Assembly (NCBI GenBank): GCA_019112875.1
Contig: DXIO01000079.1
Span: 1 to 36,829 of the forward strand
Reading direction: 5' to 3'
Length of the DNA stretch: 36,829 nt
From: Candidatus Aquabacterium excrementipullorum
Lineage (GTDB): Bacteria; Pseudomonadota; Gammaproteobacteria; Burkholderiales; Burkholderiaceae_C
Shown here: positions 16,801 to 24,611 of the stretch, piece after piece
Numbering within the stretch: the stretch's first letter is position 1
Layout: every line of letters begins with the position of its first letter
Program-made: the position numbers and the translations under genes
The notes under the pieces: generated by a model
Told to the model about the DNA's origin: nothing
Database searches by the model: none
What the model saw: the letters and a program-made list of their open reading frames with translations, nothing else

Positions 16801-17648
16801 CAACTGCGCATGCCATTGGGCAGGGCGGTGCAATCTGTGCGATTGCTGCCGACGGTGAAGCTGCCGACGCTGGTGCCCGAAGGCGTGGCCGTGGTGTACG
16901 TCTTCATGTTCCAGATGGAGACGCGAACAGTGCCGGCGGCCGTGGGCGTGGTGGCGTTGTCGAGGATGTAGTAGACCGTGGGGTCATAGTCCGCGGCGGC
17001 ATTGAGCTCTGGTGCGTTGCCCGCGTAGGTCGACCGCGAATCGCAGGTGTCGATGGTCAGGCACCACTTGGTGGTGTTTGTCGACGAGTTGGTGGTGCTG
17101 CCCAGGGCGCGGGGCGTCAGGTTGGTCAGGGTGGAACTGCCTTCCGTGGGCACCTTGGTCCAGTTGGTGGTATTGGCGGCGGTGGGAAAAGCGCGCAAGG
17201 TGCCGTCGCTGTTGGTCCAGGGCTCGTAGCGTTCGTTGGGGTTGTAGTAGATGGTGTTGGACTGGCTGGAACGGCGCCGGGCATCGGCCAGGTACTCCGC
17301 GGCCGGCCGGTTGGGCATGCGTGTGGGAATCAGGCCGTAGGCCTTCTCGTTGGTGTTGTAGTCGTATTGCGTGACGACCTCCTCGGCCGCCATGGTCTGC
17401 ACGTTACAGCAGTTGCCGTCGGCCTTGTCCGACGTGAGGGAGTCGGGCATGAGGGGCGAGAGCATCGATCCGGAGTCGTCCAGCGTGAAGATCACGTTGG
17501 GGGCCACGGGGGATACGCCCAGCAGCGGCAACTGGTAAGGCGTGGCGGCTGCGGAGGCCGAGGCCATGGAGCCCCAGGTGAGCGCGAAAGTGATGCTGGC
17601 CACGACCAGGCGGTCAAGGCTGAAGTGGTGTCGGATCGAAAGGTTCAT
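13842..17648 (-). CDS. pilY1: PilY1-type pilus tip adhesin / assembly factor
   Basis: A 1268-residue secreted protein with a signal peptide (about 1-34, ending SASAAA). Its N-terminal half resembles a von Willebrand A domain: TLDDSGSM at 55-62 gives a DxSxS metal-site motif. The C-terminal half is the PilC/PilY1 beta-propeller, marked by [44 protein letters not shown] and WRFDLN. Near the C-terminus DTNGDGVLD (1177-1185) fits the DxNxDGxxD calcium-binding motif that controls pilus retraction in Pseudomonas PilY1. PilY1 sits at the pilus tip with minor pilins and works in adhesion and surface sensing. The start at 17648 has GGGAG upstream. It follows pilX by 44 bases. Confidence 0.94.
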   Translation of the reverse strand: MNLSIRHHFSLDRLVVASITFALTWGSMASASAAATPYQLPLLGVSPVAPNVIFTLDDSGSMLSPLMPDSLTSDKADGNCCNVQTMAAEEVVTQYDYNTNEKAYGLIPTRMPNRPAAEYLADARRRSSQSNTIYYNPNERYEPWTNSDGTLRAFPTAANTTNWTKVPTEGSSTLTNLTPRALGSTTNSSTNTTKWCLTIDTCDSRSTYAGNAPELNAAADYDPTVYYILDNATTPTAAGTVRVSIWNMKTYTTATPSGTSVGSFTVGSNRTDCTALPNGMRSCSQAQELQNFATWYRYHRTRLMLAKASASKAFSSPDVTGFRLGWGALNNPGENDTIALDGTNTKTLRQGVRNYTTTHRDAFYTWLFNKDANSGTPLRRAVDDVGKYFSREDSKGPWADEPGTSNTQTAGSYAACRRAFHILTTDGYWSSDSASGASTAGAQADVESVDGPTITGPNAQTYQYKASASTNTRYKDGVANMLADVAMYYWNRDITPGIANKITPTAANEAFWQHMVNYTVGLGVSGRLKKNPSDLPDIEAIPQKKTWQTSGTTATNATDDAKADDLWHAAYNSRGQNINVTTSGEFATALQAILTDIAAESNKTAGVGLTGAILGTDAAKYVPEYTSRDWTGDLKKFVLNQDTGTAATTATWSAASKLPAYTARNILIGTGTGSGVNGPASAEAKDFALASLTSAMIAEMSTTPTVNDNLIQYLRGNNTDTFLSTNNYRQRSSLLGDIVNSTPLYVKSGIDYQYNVLSGDAGNTYRDFLKTMAKRDARIFVGANDGMMHVLSDSTGAEVFAYIPRAVTSNLNKLADKNYGHRFFVDGPATEAHAYWGGTWKSVVLGTMGSGGKGVFAINATSPSALADKSTAASQVLWELNGGNTDLGYIYGEVETGPINYNGTTVWVALVNNGYYSNSNKAKLLVVDISNGRILKTIDTNRGSDAAPNGLGGVRAVRNASGLIVAAYAGDAQGNVWRFDLNSASATNWQPAYGGNPLFIAKDPDNTVQPITAAPAIVAHPRGGNLIVVASGKLIDEADRPGVSTAASQVQSIYGLWDKQFASVTTTSDQASANVISGKGALVQQVINTTPVATSADGRTYYAITTTLPNWSTQRGWYLNMTLATGQRVVYSAQSYQGRVLLGSVVPTTSTSCGSASAFNFYLDALTGNANSKVLIDTNGDGVLDGKDAANAAVYSGANDGRDRIVVRERQRAAGAGGAGGNGPDACEGAQIISATNNKTQCVQGGDLVGSRTWRILTNPPRIGDQLK

Positions 17649-17692
17649 GAGCGGCTCCCTGCGGGGGCGTTGTGGCGCTTGACGCGTGCGGG

Positions 17693-18244
17693 TCAGCGGA
17701 GGATCTGGACGCTGCTTTGCAGCCAGACCACTGCGCCGGCAGTCGGCGTTCCGTTGGCGCTTTTATCGAAGTCAGGGCTGAAGCCCCGCGCGGTGATGAT
17801 GTAGGCCTCCGGGGTGGGGGACGTCGGATCCACGCTGGGCATGGGGGTGAGCGTGATTTCCTGGATCAGGCATTCGGGCGGGTTCCTTGGGGCAGCAGTG
17901 CTGCCGTCGAAATTGAATGTCCCCGGTAACTTGTTCACATACTGGTTGCCACCTGCCCATGTCTCCGCCTGGGCCCACAAAGGCGTCTGATCGGCGCCCA
18001 GGGCCGGCGCACGCTGGATGGCCAATTGCTCCGGCGTCACGGTGGCGGCCATGACGCTGGCTTCGCAATAGCGCAGGGCAGCTTCTGCGGCTTGCGCGGC
18101 GACGCTGCGAGCGCGCTGGTTGGCGCTGACGATGTCCTGGCTCAGGGCCCCCTTGAGCGCGACGGAGGAGCTCAGGGCGATCACCGCCATCATGATCAAG
18201 GCCACGACCAGCACGATCCCCCGTTGGCGTTGCGGATGCCTCAT
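17693..18244 (-). CDS. pilX: Type IV pilus minor pilin PilX
   Basis: A 183-residue protein opening MRHPQRQRGIVLVVALIMMAVIALSSSVALKGA: a short basic leader ending in G and a hydrophobic helix. Like other PilX/GspK-type proteins it lacks the Glu at position 5 of the mature form. DIVSANQRARSVAAQAAEAALRYCE is a typical PilX segment. The ATG at 18244 shares one base with the pilW stop (TGATG) and has GGGAGG at good spacing; a GTG at 18247 is possible. PilX is thought to act at the pilus tip, helping initiate assembly with PilV, PilW, FimT/U and PilY1. Confidence 0.9.
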   Translation of the reverse strand: MRHPQRQRGIVLVVALIMMAVIALSSSVALKGALSQDIVSANQRARSVAAQAAEAALRYCEASVMAATVTPEQLAIQRAPALGADQTPLWAQAETWAGGNQYVNKLPGTFNFDGSTAAPRNPPECLIQEITLTPMPSVDPTSPTPEAYIITARGFSPDFDKSANGTPTAGAVVWLQSSVQILR

Positions 18245-19305
18245 CACACGCCTCCCAGACCGATGCCGGTGATTTTGTCGACGGCGGTGGTGCGGTTGCG
18301 CAGGTTCATGGTCATGCGCACGGCGCGGCGGGCGCGCTTGTCGGTGATTTCCGTGGCCACACCATCACAGTTGATGAAGGAGGGGTTCTGGCTGTCGGTG
18401 ATCTTCTCGATCGAGCCGACATCACCGCGTGTTTCCAGACACACACGCACGCTGACCACACGTTGCCATCGCACGTCGGGTGTTTCGTCGATCCATTTGG
18501 TGTCGATGGCGCTCGCACTCATGTACGTGGCCACACTGGGATTACCGATGACCAGGACAGCTTCGCTCTTGTCCTTCTCAATTGCGCCGATGGCGACACC
18601 GTAGCTGAGCACCATGCGTTCTACGCCACGAACCAGCGCCTGAGGTGATTGCCCAGCGCCGAAGCCAGGAGAGGCGCCGCCATTGCCAAGGCAAAACAAG
18701 GTCGGCTCCCCATCCGTGCTGCTGTTGGCAATGTAGTACCGGTTTTCCACTCGCCAATAGGCGGGCGATGTGCTCATGGAATCCTGGCCCGACATGGGCC
18801 GCTCGGTGTTGCCCTTCAATCCCGTCAGGGCCACGAGACCCGTGCCTCGGCAGTCGCTGGGCACAAGGGCCCCAGCCGAATTCGTGACCAGGATCGAATT
18901 GAACTCATCAGCCTCGTAGGAAATGCTCATCGCGCCGCCGCTGGCCGAAGTGCCGGTCTTGCAGCTCAAGGCATTGAACTGGGCCACGGAGTTGTCGGTG
19001 AATCCTGCATCGCACCCGCGAATGCCCGCGGTCGACAACATCTTGGTCTCGTAGCCCGCCACGAAGTAGGTTCTGGGCAGGCTGTAGCCGGCCATGCGCA
19101 CATCCGCCGACAGCAGTTGCAAGGCTGTCTGGCCTGTGTCGGACAGCCCGCCGAGGGAGTCCGCCCGCCGGCCGACGGTGATGCTGCCGGACGCGATGAT
19201 CAGCACCCCTGCCAGAACCAGGGATCCGATCAGGATCGCGATCATCATTTCGATCAGGCTGCGCCCGCGGGCGATGTACCCGGGCTGGTGGTGACGTGTC
19301 TTCAT
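18244..19305 (-). CDS. pilW: Type IV pilus minor pilin PilW
   Basis: A 353-residue protein; the leader MKTRHHQPGYIARG is followed by RSLIEMMIAILIGSLVLAGVLIIASGS with Glu at position 5 of the mature form. ADVRMAGYSLPR soon after the helix is the usual PilW segment. The rest is a large beta-rich C-terminal domain with several cysteines. The start is set by the prepilin motif; its ATG overlaps the pilV stop as ATGA, pointing to coupled translation. It belongs to the tip complex that primes pilus assembly. Confidence 0.9.
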   Translation of the reverse strand: MKTRHHQPGYIARGRSLIEMMIAILIGSLVLAGVLIIASGSITVGRRADSLGGLSDTGQTALQLLSADVRMAGYSLPRTYFVAGYETKMLSTAGIRGCDAGFTDNSVAQFNALSCKTGTSASGGAMSISYEADEFNSILVTNSAGALVPSDCRGTGLVALTGLKGNTERPMSGQDSMSTSPAYWRVENRYYIANSSTDGEPTLFCLGNGGASPGFGAGQSPQALVRGVERMVLSYGVAIGAIEKDKSEAVLVIGNPSVATYMSASAIDTKWIDETPDVRWQRVVSVRVCLETRGDVGSIEKITDSQNPSFINCDGVATEITDKRARRAVRMTMNLRNRTTAVDKITGIGLGGV

Positions 19306-19892
19306 AAGGTGAACCTGTAGCGTAGGCAGCGGACTTCGGTTGGCACGGCGCCCATGCCGGCTGGGCAGGCGTAACCCGCGTTGATCAGTTGGTTGACGGC
19401 GCCATCGTTCGCGTTGTCCAGCGGATCCATCCAGGCGATCCAGACGTCCATGACGGTGGAATTCGCGGCGGCGCCGGTGGGTTTCACCGCGAACAGCCAG
19501 ACGCCCGGCAGCATGCCGGCGGCGTTGTTGAGCCACTGGGCGATATCGCTCGCGGCCACCTGGGCGGCCAGCACGGAAGGCGTGGCTTTGGCGCACGCGT
19601 CGTTGCAGGAAATACCGGGATCCGTAGGTTTGGCGGGGGTGGCGGACCAGGGAAGCGCACGCACGTAGTTGTCGCCACGGACGCCGGAGAGGTTGGCGCG
19701 CATGCGGTCCCCGTAATCCTCGGCCAGCTGGGTGGCCACGCTGCGGAACTCGGACATCTTGTGGTAGCGCACCGCGGCCGTGTGCAGGCTGATCATGGCG
19801 ACCAGGCCCAGCGTCATGACCAGCAGGGCCACGAGGACTTCGAGCAGGCTGGTGCCAAGGGCCTGGCTACGGGTTGAGTGATGTGATTTCAT
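19302..19892 (-). CDS. pilV: Type IV pilus modification/minor pilin PilV
   Basis: A 196-residue minor pilin. The leader MKSHHSTRSQALG is cut before TSLLEVLVALLVMTLGLVAMISLHTAA (Glu5 present). FRSVATQLAEDYGDRMRANLSGV is the conserved PilV stretch. Its C-terminal part has paired cysteines (SCNDAC, YACPAG, VRCLRYRF). It overlaps fimT upstream (ATGA) and pilW downstream (ATGA), so the pilins are translated as a coupled set. Confidence 0.9.
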   Translation of the reverse strand: MKSHHSTRSQALGTSLLEVLVALLVMTLGLVAMISLHTAAVRYHKMSEFRSVATQLAEDYGDRMRANLSGVRGDNYVRALPWSATPAKPTDPGISCNDACAKATPSVLAAQVAASDIAQWLNNAAGMLPGVWLFAVKPTGAAANSTVMDVWIAWMDPLDNANDGAVNQLINAGYACPAGMGAVPTEVRCLRYRFTL

Positions 19893-20482
19893 GGTGTGCA
19901 GGGACCCTTGCTCAGGCGCGTCGAGCCAGTCATGTTGATGCTGACGCAGCGCGTGGCGCTTGTGTCGCTGGGAGCCCCTTTGTTCTTGAACTCGAAGTTG
20001 CCCAAGGCGGAGCCTCCCACCGGGATGCCATTGCTCGCGAAGGTGATGGTGTTGATGCTCTTGGGCATCATCCCGCCGCTGTTGGTGAAGGGGGGCTGCG
20101 CACGGATGACCGTGTCGTTGCCGTCGATCGTGCCGCGCACGCCAAGGTCCGTGAACATGAGCCAGCCGATGGCCCACCCGGTGCTCGGGCTGGCGGTGCC
20201 GCATGTCGGCGTGCTGCTCTCCGCGTTGCTGCTGGGGCACAGCGTGACGGGCGTGTTGCGTTTCAGGGCTTCGGAACGTGCCAGCCTCATGGCCGAGGCG
20301 AAGGCGGAAACCTGGGCGTCGATCGTACGGGAGCCGATGAAGCGGTTGTATTGGGGGATTGCCATTGCTGCGAGAATCGCGGAGATCGAAACGACCACCA
20401 TCAGTTCGATCAGGGTGACGCCGCGGGCGGCTCGACGAAGACCGACGGCACGGGCATTCGGATGGTGGTTAACATGGCTCAT
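19889..20482 (-). CDS. fimT: GspH/FimT family minor pilin
   Basis: A 197-residue prepilin; after a basic leader ending RRAARG comes VTLIELMVVVSISAILAAMAIPQYNRFI. FASAMRLARSEALKRNTPVTLCPSS is the hallmark of the FimT/FimU/GspH family (ARSEAIKRN). It has a cysteine pair near the C-terminus (RCVSINMTG to GPCTP). The exact label (fimT versus fimU) cannot be settled. It is first in the operon. Its start codon lacks a ribosome-binding site; CATACT lies exactly six bases before it and overlaps the ribD ATG on the other strand. Only nine bases separate the two divergent starts. Confidence 0.88.
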   Translation of the reverse strand: MSHVNHHPNARAVGLRRAARGVTLIELMVVVSISAILAAMAIPQYNRFIGSRTIDAQVSAFASAMRLARSEALKRNTPVTLCPSSNAESSTPTCGTASPSTGWAIGWLMFTDLGVRGTIDGNDTVIRAQPPFTNSGGMMPKSINTITFASNGIPVGGSALGNFEFKNKGAPSDTSATRCVSINMTGSTRLSKGPCTP

Positions 20483-20491
20483 AGGTAAAGT

Positions 20492-21676
20492 ATGGTGAAG
20501 CTGTCCTCGCAGGACACAGGTCAGCCGATAGACGGCCGTTGGGAGGCGATGGACGGTGCGTTGGTGCTGGCGGCGCAGGCCATTGGCCGCTCGGACCCCA
20601 ATCCCCGGGTCGGCTGCGTGCTGACACGCGCCGATGGCGAGGTCATCGGCCAAGGCTCGACCCAGCAGGCTGGCGGGCCGCACGCCGAGGTGATGGCGCT
20701 GCGGGATGCCCAGGCACGTGGCGCCTCCGTGGCCGGTGCGACCGCCTATGTCACCCTGGAGCCCTGTGCCCACCATGGCCGCACGCCGCCCTGTGCGGAC
20801 GCCCTCATCGCGGCCGAGCTGGCCAGGGTGGTCATTGCGCTGGATGATCCCAATCCGCTGGTCGCCGGGCAGGGGGTGGCGCGCATGCGCGCTGCGGGGG
20901 TGCAGGTGGACGTCTTGCCTCCCGACCATCCCCATGCCGTGAGATCACGCGAACTCAACATCGGTTTCCTGTCCCGCATGGTGCGCAAGCGCCCCTGGGT
21001 GCGGCTGAAGGTGGCGGCCTCGCTGGATGGCCGCACGGCGCTGCCCGATGGCCGCAGCCAATGGATCACCGGCGACGCGGCCCGGGCCGACGGCCACGTC
21101 TGGCGCGCCCGGGCCACCGCCGTCCTTACGGGCATCGGCACGGTGCTGGACGACAACCCTCGCCTCGATGTACGCGCCATCCCCGTGGACCGCCAGCCCT
21201 GGCGGGTGGTGCTGGATTCGCACTGGCGCACCCCTCCCAGGGCTGCCTTGATGGGCGCTGCGCCCGCCGATGTCACGGTGATCGGCCTGGCTGGTGCCCA
21301 AAGTGCCGATGCGCAGGCCGCGGCCCGCTGCGCAGCGCTGATCGCCACGGGGGCCCACGTCATCGATCTGCCCGCTGGCCAGGACGGTGCACGCATCGAC
21401 CTCGGCGAGGTGCTGTCCTACCTGGCCCGTCGCGGCGTCAACGAACTGCACGTCGAGGCCGGCGCGCGCCTGAATGCAGCCTTCATCCAGGGTGGCTGGG
21501 TGGACGAGCTTCTGGTGTATCTTGCCCCCAGCGTGATCGGCCCGGGCCTGCCCTTCGCCGATCTGGCCCTCCTGCCCGAACTGGCGGCGGCGCCCCGTTT
21601 CGAATGGCGGGATGTGGCCCAGGTGGGCGACGATCTGCGCCTGATCGCCCGCCGCGCCGGCGCCGATCGTTTCTGA
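20492..21676 (+). CDS. ribD: Bifunctional riboflavin deaminase/reductase RibD
   Basis: A 394-residue protein carrying out the second and third steps of riboflavin synthesis. The zinc deaminase half has PNPRVGCVL, the HAE motif at 64-66 and TLEPCAHHGRTPPCADAL with C92 and C101. The NADPH-dependent reductase half starts near residue 160 (RPWVRLKVAASLDGRTALPDG) and ends before the stop, with LHVEAGARLNAAFI. The start at 20492 keeps the helix RWEAMDGALVLAAQAIG whole; an ATG at 20549 with GGGAGG only two bases away is the alternative. If 20492 is right, its ATG lies inside the fimT -10 box. It leads the ribD-ribE-ribB-ribH-nusB series. Confidence 0.94.
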   Translation: MVKLSSQDTGQPIDGRWEAMDGALVLAAQAIGRSDPNPRVGCVLTRADGEVIGQGSTQQAGGPHAEVMALRDAQARGASVAGATAYVTLEPCAHHGRTPPCADALIAAELARVVIALDDPNPLVAGQGVARMRAAGVQVDVLPPDHPHAVRSRELNIGFLSRMVRKRPWVRLKVAASLDGRTALPDGRSQWITGDAARADGHVWRARATAVLTGIGTVLDDNPRLDVRAIPVDRQPWRVVLDSHWRTPPRAALMGAAPADVTVIGLAGAQSADAQAAARCAALIATGAHVIDLPAGQDGARIDLGEVLSYLARRGVNELHVEAGARLNAAFIQGGWVDELLVYLAPSVIGPGLPFADLALLPELAAAPRFEWRDVAQVGDDLRLIARRAGADRF

Positions 21677-21703
21677 TTCCCCTTCAAGAGTAGGTTTGAG
21701 ACC

Positions 21704-22339
21704 ATGTTCACCGGCATCATCACTGGCGTGGGCCAGATCGTCGACACGCAACCTCTGGGCGCCGATGCCTCCCACGGCCGCCGCCTCACCGTGCAGGCCC
21801 CGGCCGGCTACCTGGCCGATGTGGGCCTGGGCGACAGCATCGCCCACAACGGCGCCTGCATGACCGTCACCCACTTCGACGCCGCCACCGGCCGTTACAC
21901 CATCGACGTGTCAGCCGAGAGCCTGAACCGCACCGCAGGCCTGGACGGCCTGGGCCGTGTCAACCTGGAAAAAGCCCTGCGCGCCAACGCCCGGCTGGAC
22001 GGTCACCTCGTCAGCGGCCACGTGGACGGGGTGGGGCAGGTCGTGTCCTTCCAGCCCGTGGGCGAATCGTGGGAGCTGCGCATCGCCGCGCCCCAGTCGC
22101 TGGCCCGCTTCCTGGCCTACAAGGGCTCCATCACGGTCAATGGCGTCAGTTTGACGGTCAACAGCGTGGCCGATCAGCCGGACGGCCAGGCCATCTTCAG
22201 CATCAACCTGATCCCGCACACGGTGGAAAACACCGCCCTGGGCGATCTGGCCTCTGGCGTGCGCGTCAACCTCGAGGTGGACCTGATCGCCCGCTATGTG
22301 GAACGCATGCTGAGCGCCGAGGGCAAGCTCCCGGGATGA
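21704..22339 (+). CDS. ribE: Riboflavin synthase alpha chain
   Basis: The 211-residue enzyme joins two 6,7-dimethyl-8-ribityllumazine molecules to give riboflavin. It starts MFTGIITGVGQI and contains two lumazine-binding repeats: the first with GDSIAHNGACMTVT, the second from about residue 98 with HLVSGHVDGVGQV and ITVNGVSLTVNSV. Length is normal (about 200-215). It lies 27 bases after ribD in the same direction. No FMN riboswitch is seen ahead of ribD or ribB in this window. Confidence 0.95.
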   Translation: MFTGIITGVGQIVDTQPLGADASHGRRLTVQAPAGYLADVGLGDSIAHNGACMTVTHFDAATGRYTIDVSAESLNRTAGLDGLGRVNLEKALRANARLDGHLVSGHVDGVGQVVSFQPVGESWELRIAAPQSLARFLAYKGSITVNGVSLTVNSVADQPDGQAIFSINLIPHTVENTALGDLASGVRVNLEVDLIARYVERMLSAEGKLPG

Positions 22340-22380
22340 TGCACGGGGCGGGCTAGGTGGTTTCCCCAAAGTGAAGGGCG

Positions 22381-22398
22381 CCCGCCTACAATGGCGGG
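22381..22398 (+). promoter_or_regulatory. TACAAT -10 box inside a CCCGCC/GGCGGG dyad directly before ribB
   Basis: TACAAT (22387-22392) is flanked by perfect six-base arms CCCGCC (22381-22386) and GGCGGG (22393-22398). The ATG of ribB follows at once at 22399. If TACAAT is the -10, transcription would start at the ATG itself. The -35 is weak. Confidence 0.5.
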
Positions 22399-23529
22399 AT
22401 GCCCATTTCTCCCATTCCCGAATTGATCGCCGACCTGGCCGCTGGCCGCATGGTCATCCTCGTCGATGAGGAAGACCGTGAGAACGAAGGCGATCTGGTG
22501 CTCGCCGCCGACCATGTCACGCCGGAAGCCATCAATTTCATGGCCAAGTACGGCCGTGGCCTGATCTGCCTGACCCTCACGCGCGAGCGCTGCCAGCAAC
22601 TGCAGCTGCCGCCCATGGTCAGCCGCAACGGCACCAAGCACGGCACGGCCTTCACGGTGTCCATCGAGGCGCGCGAGGGCGTGACCACCGGCATCTCGGC
22701 CGCCGACCGCGCCCGCACCGTGGCTGCCGCCGTGGCGCGCAACGCCAAGCCGGCCGATCTGGTGCAGCCCGGGCACATCTTCCCGCTGCAGGCACAAGAC
22801 GGTGGTGTGCTGATGCGCGCCGGCCATACCGAAGCCGGCTGCGATCTGTCCGGCATGGCCGGCCTGAGCCGCGCTTCCGTGATCTGCGAGATCATGAACG
22901 ACGACGGCACCATGGCCCGCCTGCCGGATCTGGAAGTGTTCGCTCGCGAGCACAACCTCAAGATCGGCACCATCGCCGACCTGATCGAATACCGCAGCCG
23001 CAACGAATCGATCATCGAAGGCCTGGGCACGCGCACCCTGGTGACGCCCGAAGGCCCTTTCGAGACCCGCGTGTTCCGTGACCGCACGGGCGCCGTGCAC
23101 CTGGCCCTCACCTTGGGCCTGTCGCAAGGGGTGAACCCGGCTGACGAGGTGCTGGTGCGTGTGCACGAGCCCTTCTCGGTGCTCGACTGGCTCGACGCCG
23201 ACAGCCGCAGCCACGCCTGGCCTCTGCCCAAGGCCCTGGCCCAGGTGCAGAAGGCGGGCAAGGGCGTGGTGGTGCTGCTCAACGCGGGCGAAGGCAACGA
23301 GCGCCTGCTGGAACAATTGCTGCCCGACACGGCTCGAACGGAAGAGTCCGCCAAGGCCGCGACCGACCTTCGCACCTACGGCGTGGGCGCGCAGATCCTG
23401 AAGACGCTGGGCGTGAACCGCATGCGCCTGATGGGCAACCAACGCCGCATGCCCAGCATGGTGGGCTTCGGGCTGGAAGTCACCGGATTCCTGACGGCCG
23501 ATGGCCAGACCCTGCCGCCCGGTCACTGA
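22399..23529 (+). CDS. ribB: 3,4-dihydroxy-2-butanone 4-phosphate synthase with degenerate GTP cyclohydrolase II domain
   Basis: A 376-residue RibBA-type fusion. The first 200 or so residues form an intact RibB domain that makes the four-carbon riboflavin precursor from ribulose-5-phosphate: [16 protein letters not shown] (23-38), [38 protein letters not shown] and [11 protein letters not shown]. The second half has the GTP cyclohydrolase II fold ([23 protein letters not shown]), but the zinc-binding three-cysteine signature is absent, so it is unlikely to open GTP. Such fusions with a dead RibA half are common in proteobacteria, which then need a separate ribA, not in this window. No ribosome-binding site precedes the ATG. 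Confidence 0.93.
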   Translation: MPISPIPELIADLAAGRMVILVDEEDRENEGDLVLAADHVTPEAINFMAKYGRGLICLTLTRERCQQLQLPPMVSRNGTKHGTAFTVSIEAREGVTTGISAADRARTVAAAVARNAKPADLVQPGHIFPLQAQDGGVLMRAGHTEAGCDLSGMAGLSRASVICEIMNDDGTMARLPDLEVFAREHNLKIGTIADLIEYRSRNESIIEGLGTRTLVTPEGPFETRVFRDRTGAVHLALTLGLSQGVNPADEVLVRVHEPFSVLDWLDADSRSHAWPLPKALAQVQKAGKGVVVLLNAGEGNERLLEQLLPDTARTEESAKAATDLRTYGVGAQILKTLGVNRMRLMGNQRRMPSMVGFGLEVTGFLTADGQTLPPGH

Positions 23530-23540
23530 GGCGGCACCTC

Positions 23541-23575
23541 TTGTTCTTTATTTGAACGTTCTTTGAACCTTGTTC
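23541..23575. promoter_or_regulatory. Cluster of alternating GTTC/GAAC half-sites between ribB and ribH
   Basis: Within 33 bases there are GTTC (23543), GAAC (23554), GTTC (23558), GAAC (23565) and GTTC (23572), forming the overlapping dyads GAACGTTC, GTTC-TTT-GAAC and GAAC-CTT-GTTC. The block is AT-rich in a GC-rich setting. It may bind a dimeric regulator or fold in the mRNA ahead of ribH. Confidence 0.35.
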
Positions 23576-23596
23576 TTTTGGGATTGAATCAAGATC

Positions 23597-24061
23597 ATGC
23601 AAGGCGCTGACAAAGGCCAATCCGCCCGCCTCGATGGGCGTGACCTCCGCATCGGCATCGTCCAGGCGCGGTTCAATGAGGCGCTGACCAGCCGGATGGC
23701 GCAGGTCTGCACCGACGAGCTGCTGGCGCTCGGCGTGGCTCGCAAGCACATCCAGCACGTGACCGTGCCCGGCGCCCTGGAAGTGCCCGTGGCCCTGCAG
23801 GCCATGGCCGACAGCGAGCGCTTCGACGCCCTGGTGGCGCTGGGCCTCGTCATCCGCGGCGAGACCTACCACTTCGAGCTGGTGTCCAACGAGAGCGGCG
23901 CCGGTGTCACCCGCGTCAGCCTGGACCACCACATCCCCGTGGCCAACGCCATCCTGACCGTCGAAAACGAAGCGCAGGCCCTGGCCCGCGTCGAAGAAAA
24001 AAGCCGTGATGCCGCCCGTGTGGCGGTGGAAATGGCCAACCTGCTGGACGAACTCCTGTGA
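23597..24061 (+). CDS. ribH: 6,7-dimethyl-8-ribityllumazine synthase
   Basis: The 154-residue enzyme condenses the RibB and RibD products into lumazine, the substrate of RibE, usually in an icosahedral or decameric shell. Motifs are [52 protein letters not shown] with the catalytic histidine, and [17 protein letters not shown]. Length is standard. It sits 67 bases after ribB, and its last codons overlap the nusB GTG start as GTGA, as is common in proteobacteria. Confidence 0.96.
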   Translation: MQGADKGQSARLDGRDLRIGIVQARFNEALTSRMAQVCTDELLALGVARKHIQHVTVPGALEVPVALQAMADSERFDALVALGLVIRGETYHFELVSNESGAGVTRVSLDHHIPVANAILTVENEAQALARVEEKSRDAARVAVEMANLLDELL

Positions 24062-24570
24062 CCGACCGCCCCGACACCCCCCCCGGCGACAAAGGCGGCC
24101 TTCGCAAGCCCGCCCCTCCCCGCGACCGCACCAAATCCGCCCGCCGCCGCGCCCGCGAGTTCGCCCTGCAGGGCCTGTACGAGTGGCAGCTGAACCCTGC
24201 GGATGCCGGCGCGGTCGATGCCCACATCCGTGAGCTCGAAGAGTTCAACAAGTCCGACCGGGCGCACTTCGATGCGCTGCTGCACGGCTGCATCGCGCAG
24301 CGTGCCGATCTGGACGCCGCCCTGCTGAAGTTCCTGGACCGTCCGGTCGAGGAGTTGTCGCCGGTGGAGCACGGCGTGCTGTGGATCGGCGCCTACGAAC
24401 TGGTCAATTGCCTGGATGTGCCGTATAAAGTGGCGATCAATGAAGCGGTGGAGCTGGCCAAGAGCTTTGGCGGCACGGACGGCCACAAATACGTCAATGG
24501 GGTGCTGGATCACCTCGCCCCGTTGCTCAGACCCGAGGAAGTGAAGGCCCACCGGTCCAGCCGGGGGTAA
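24058..24570 (+). CDS. nusB: Transcription antitermination factor NusB
   Basis: A 170-residue RNA-binding protein that, with NusE (S10), binds boxA in rRNA operons and suppresses Rho termination. The basic N-terminus leads to [21 protein letters not shown], then [54 protein letters not shown], all typical. The start is a GTG overlapping the ribH stop by four bases (GTGA), so translation is coupled. The first 25 residues are a Pro/Lys-rich extension. A boxA-bearing rRNA operon is not in view. Confidence 0.95.
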   Translation: MTDRPDTPPGDKGGLRKPAPPRDRTKSARRRAREFALQGLYEWQLNPADAGAVDAHIRELEEFNKSDRAHFDALLHGCIAQRADLDAALLKFLDRPVEELSPVEHGVLWIGAYELVNCLDVPYKVAINEAVELAKSFGGTDGHKYVNGVLDHLAPLLRPEEVKAHRSSRG

Positions 24571-24611
24571 GTTCAGCACGAACACACGCGTTCCATGCCT
24601 GGAGGAGGTAG

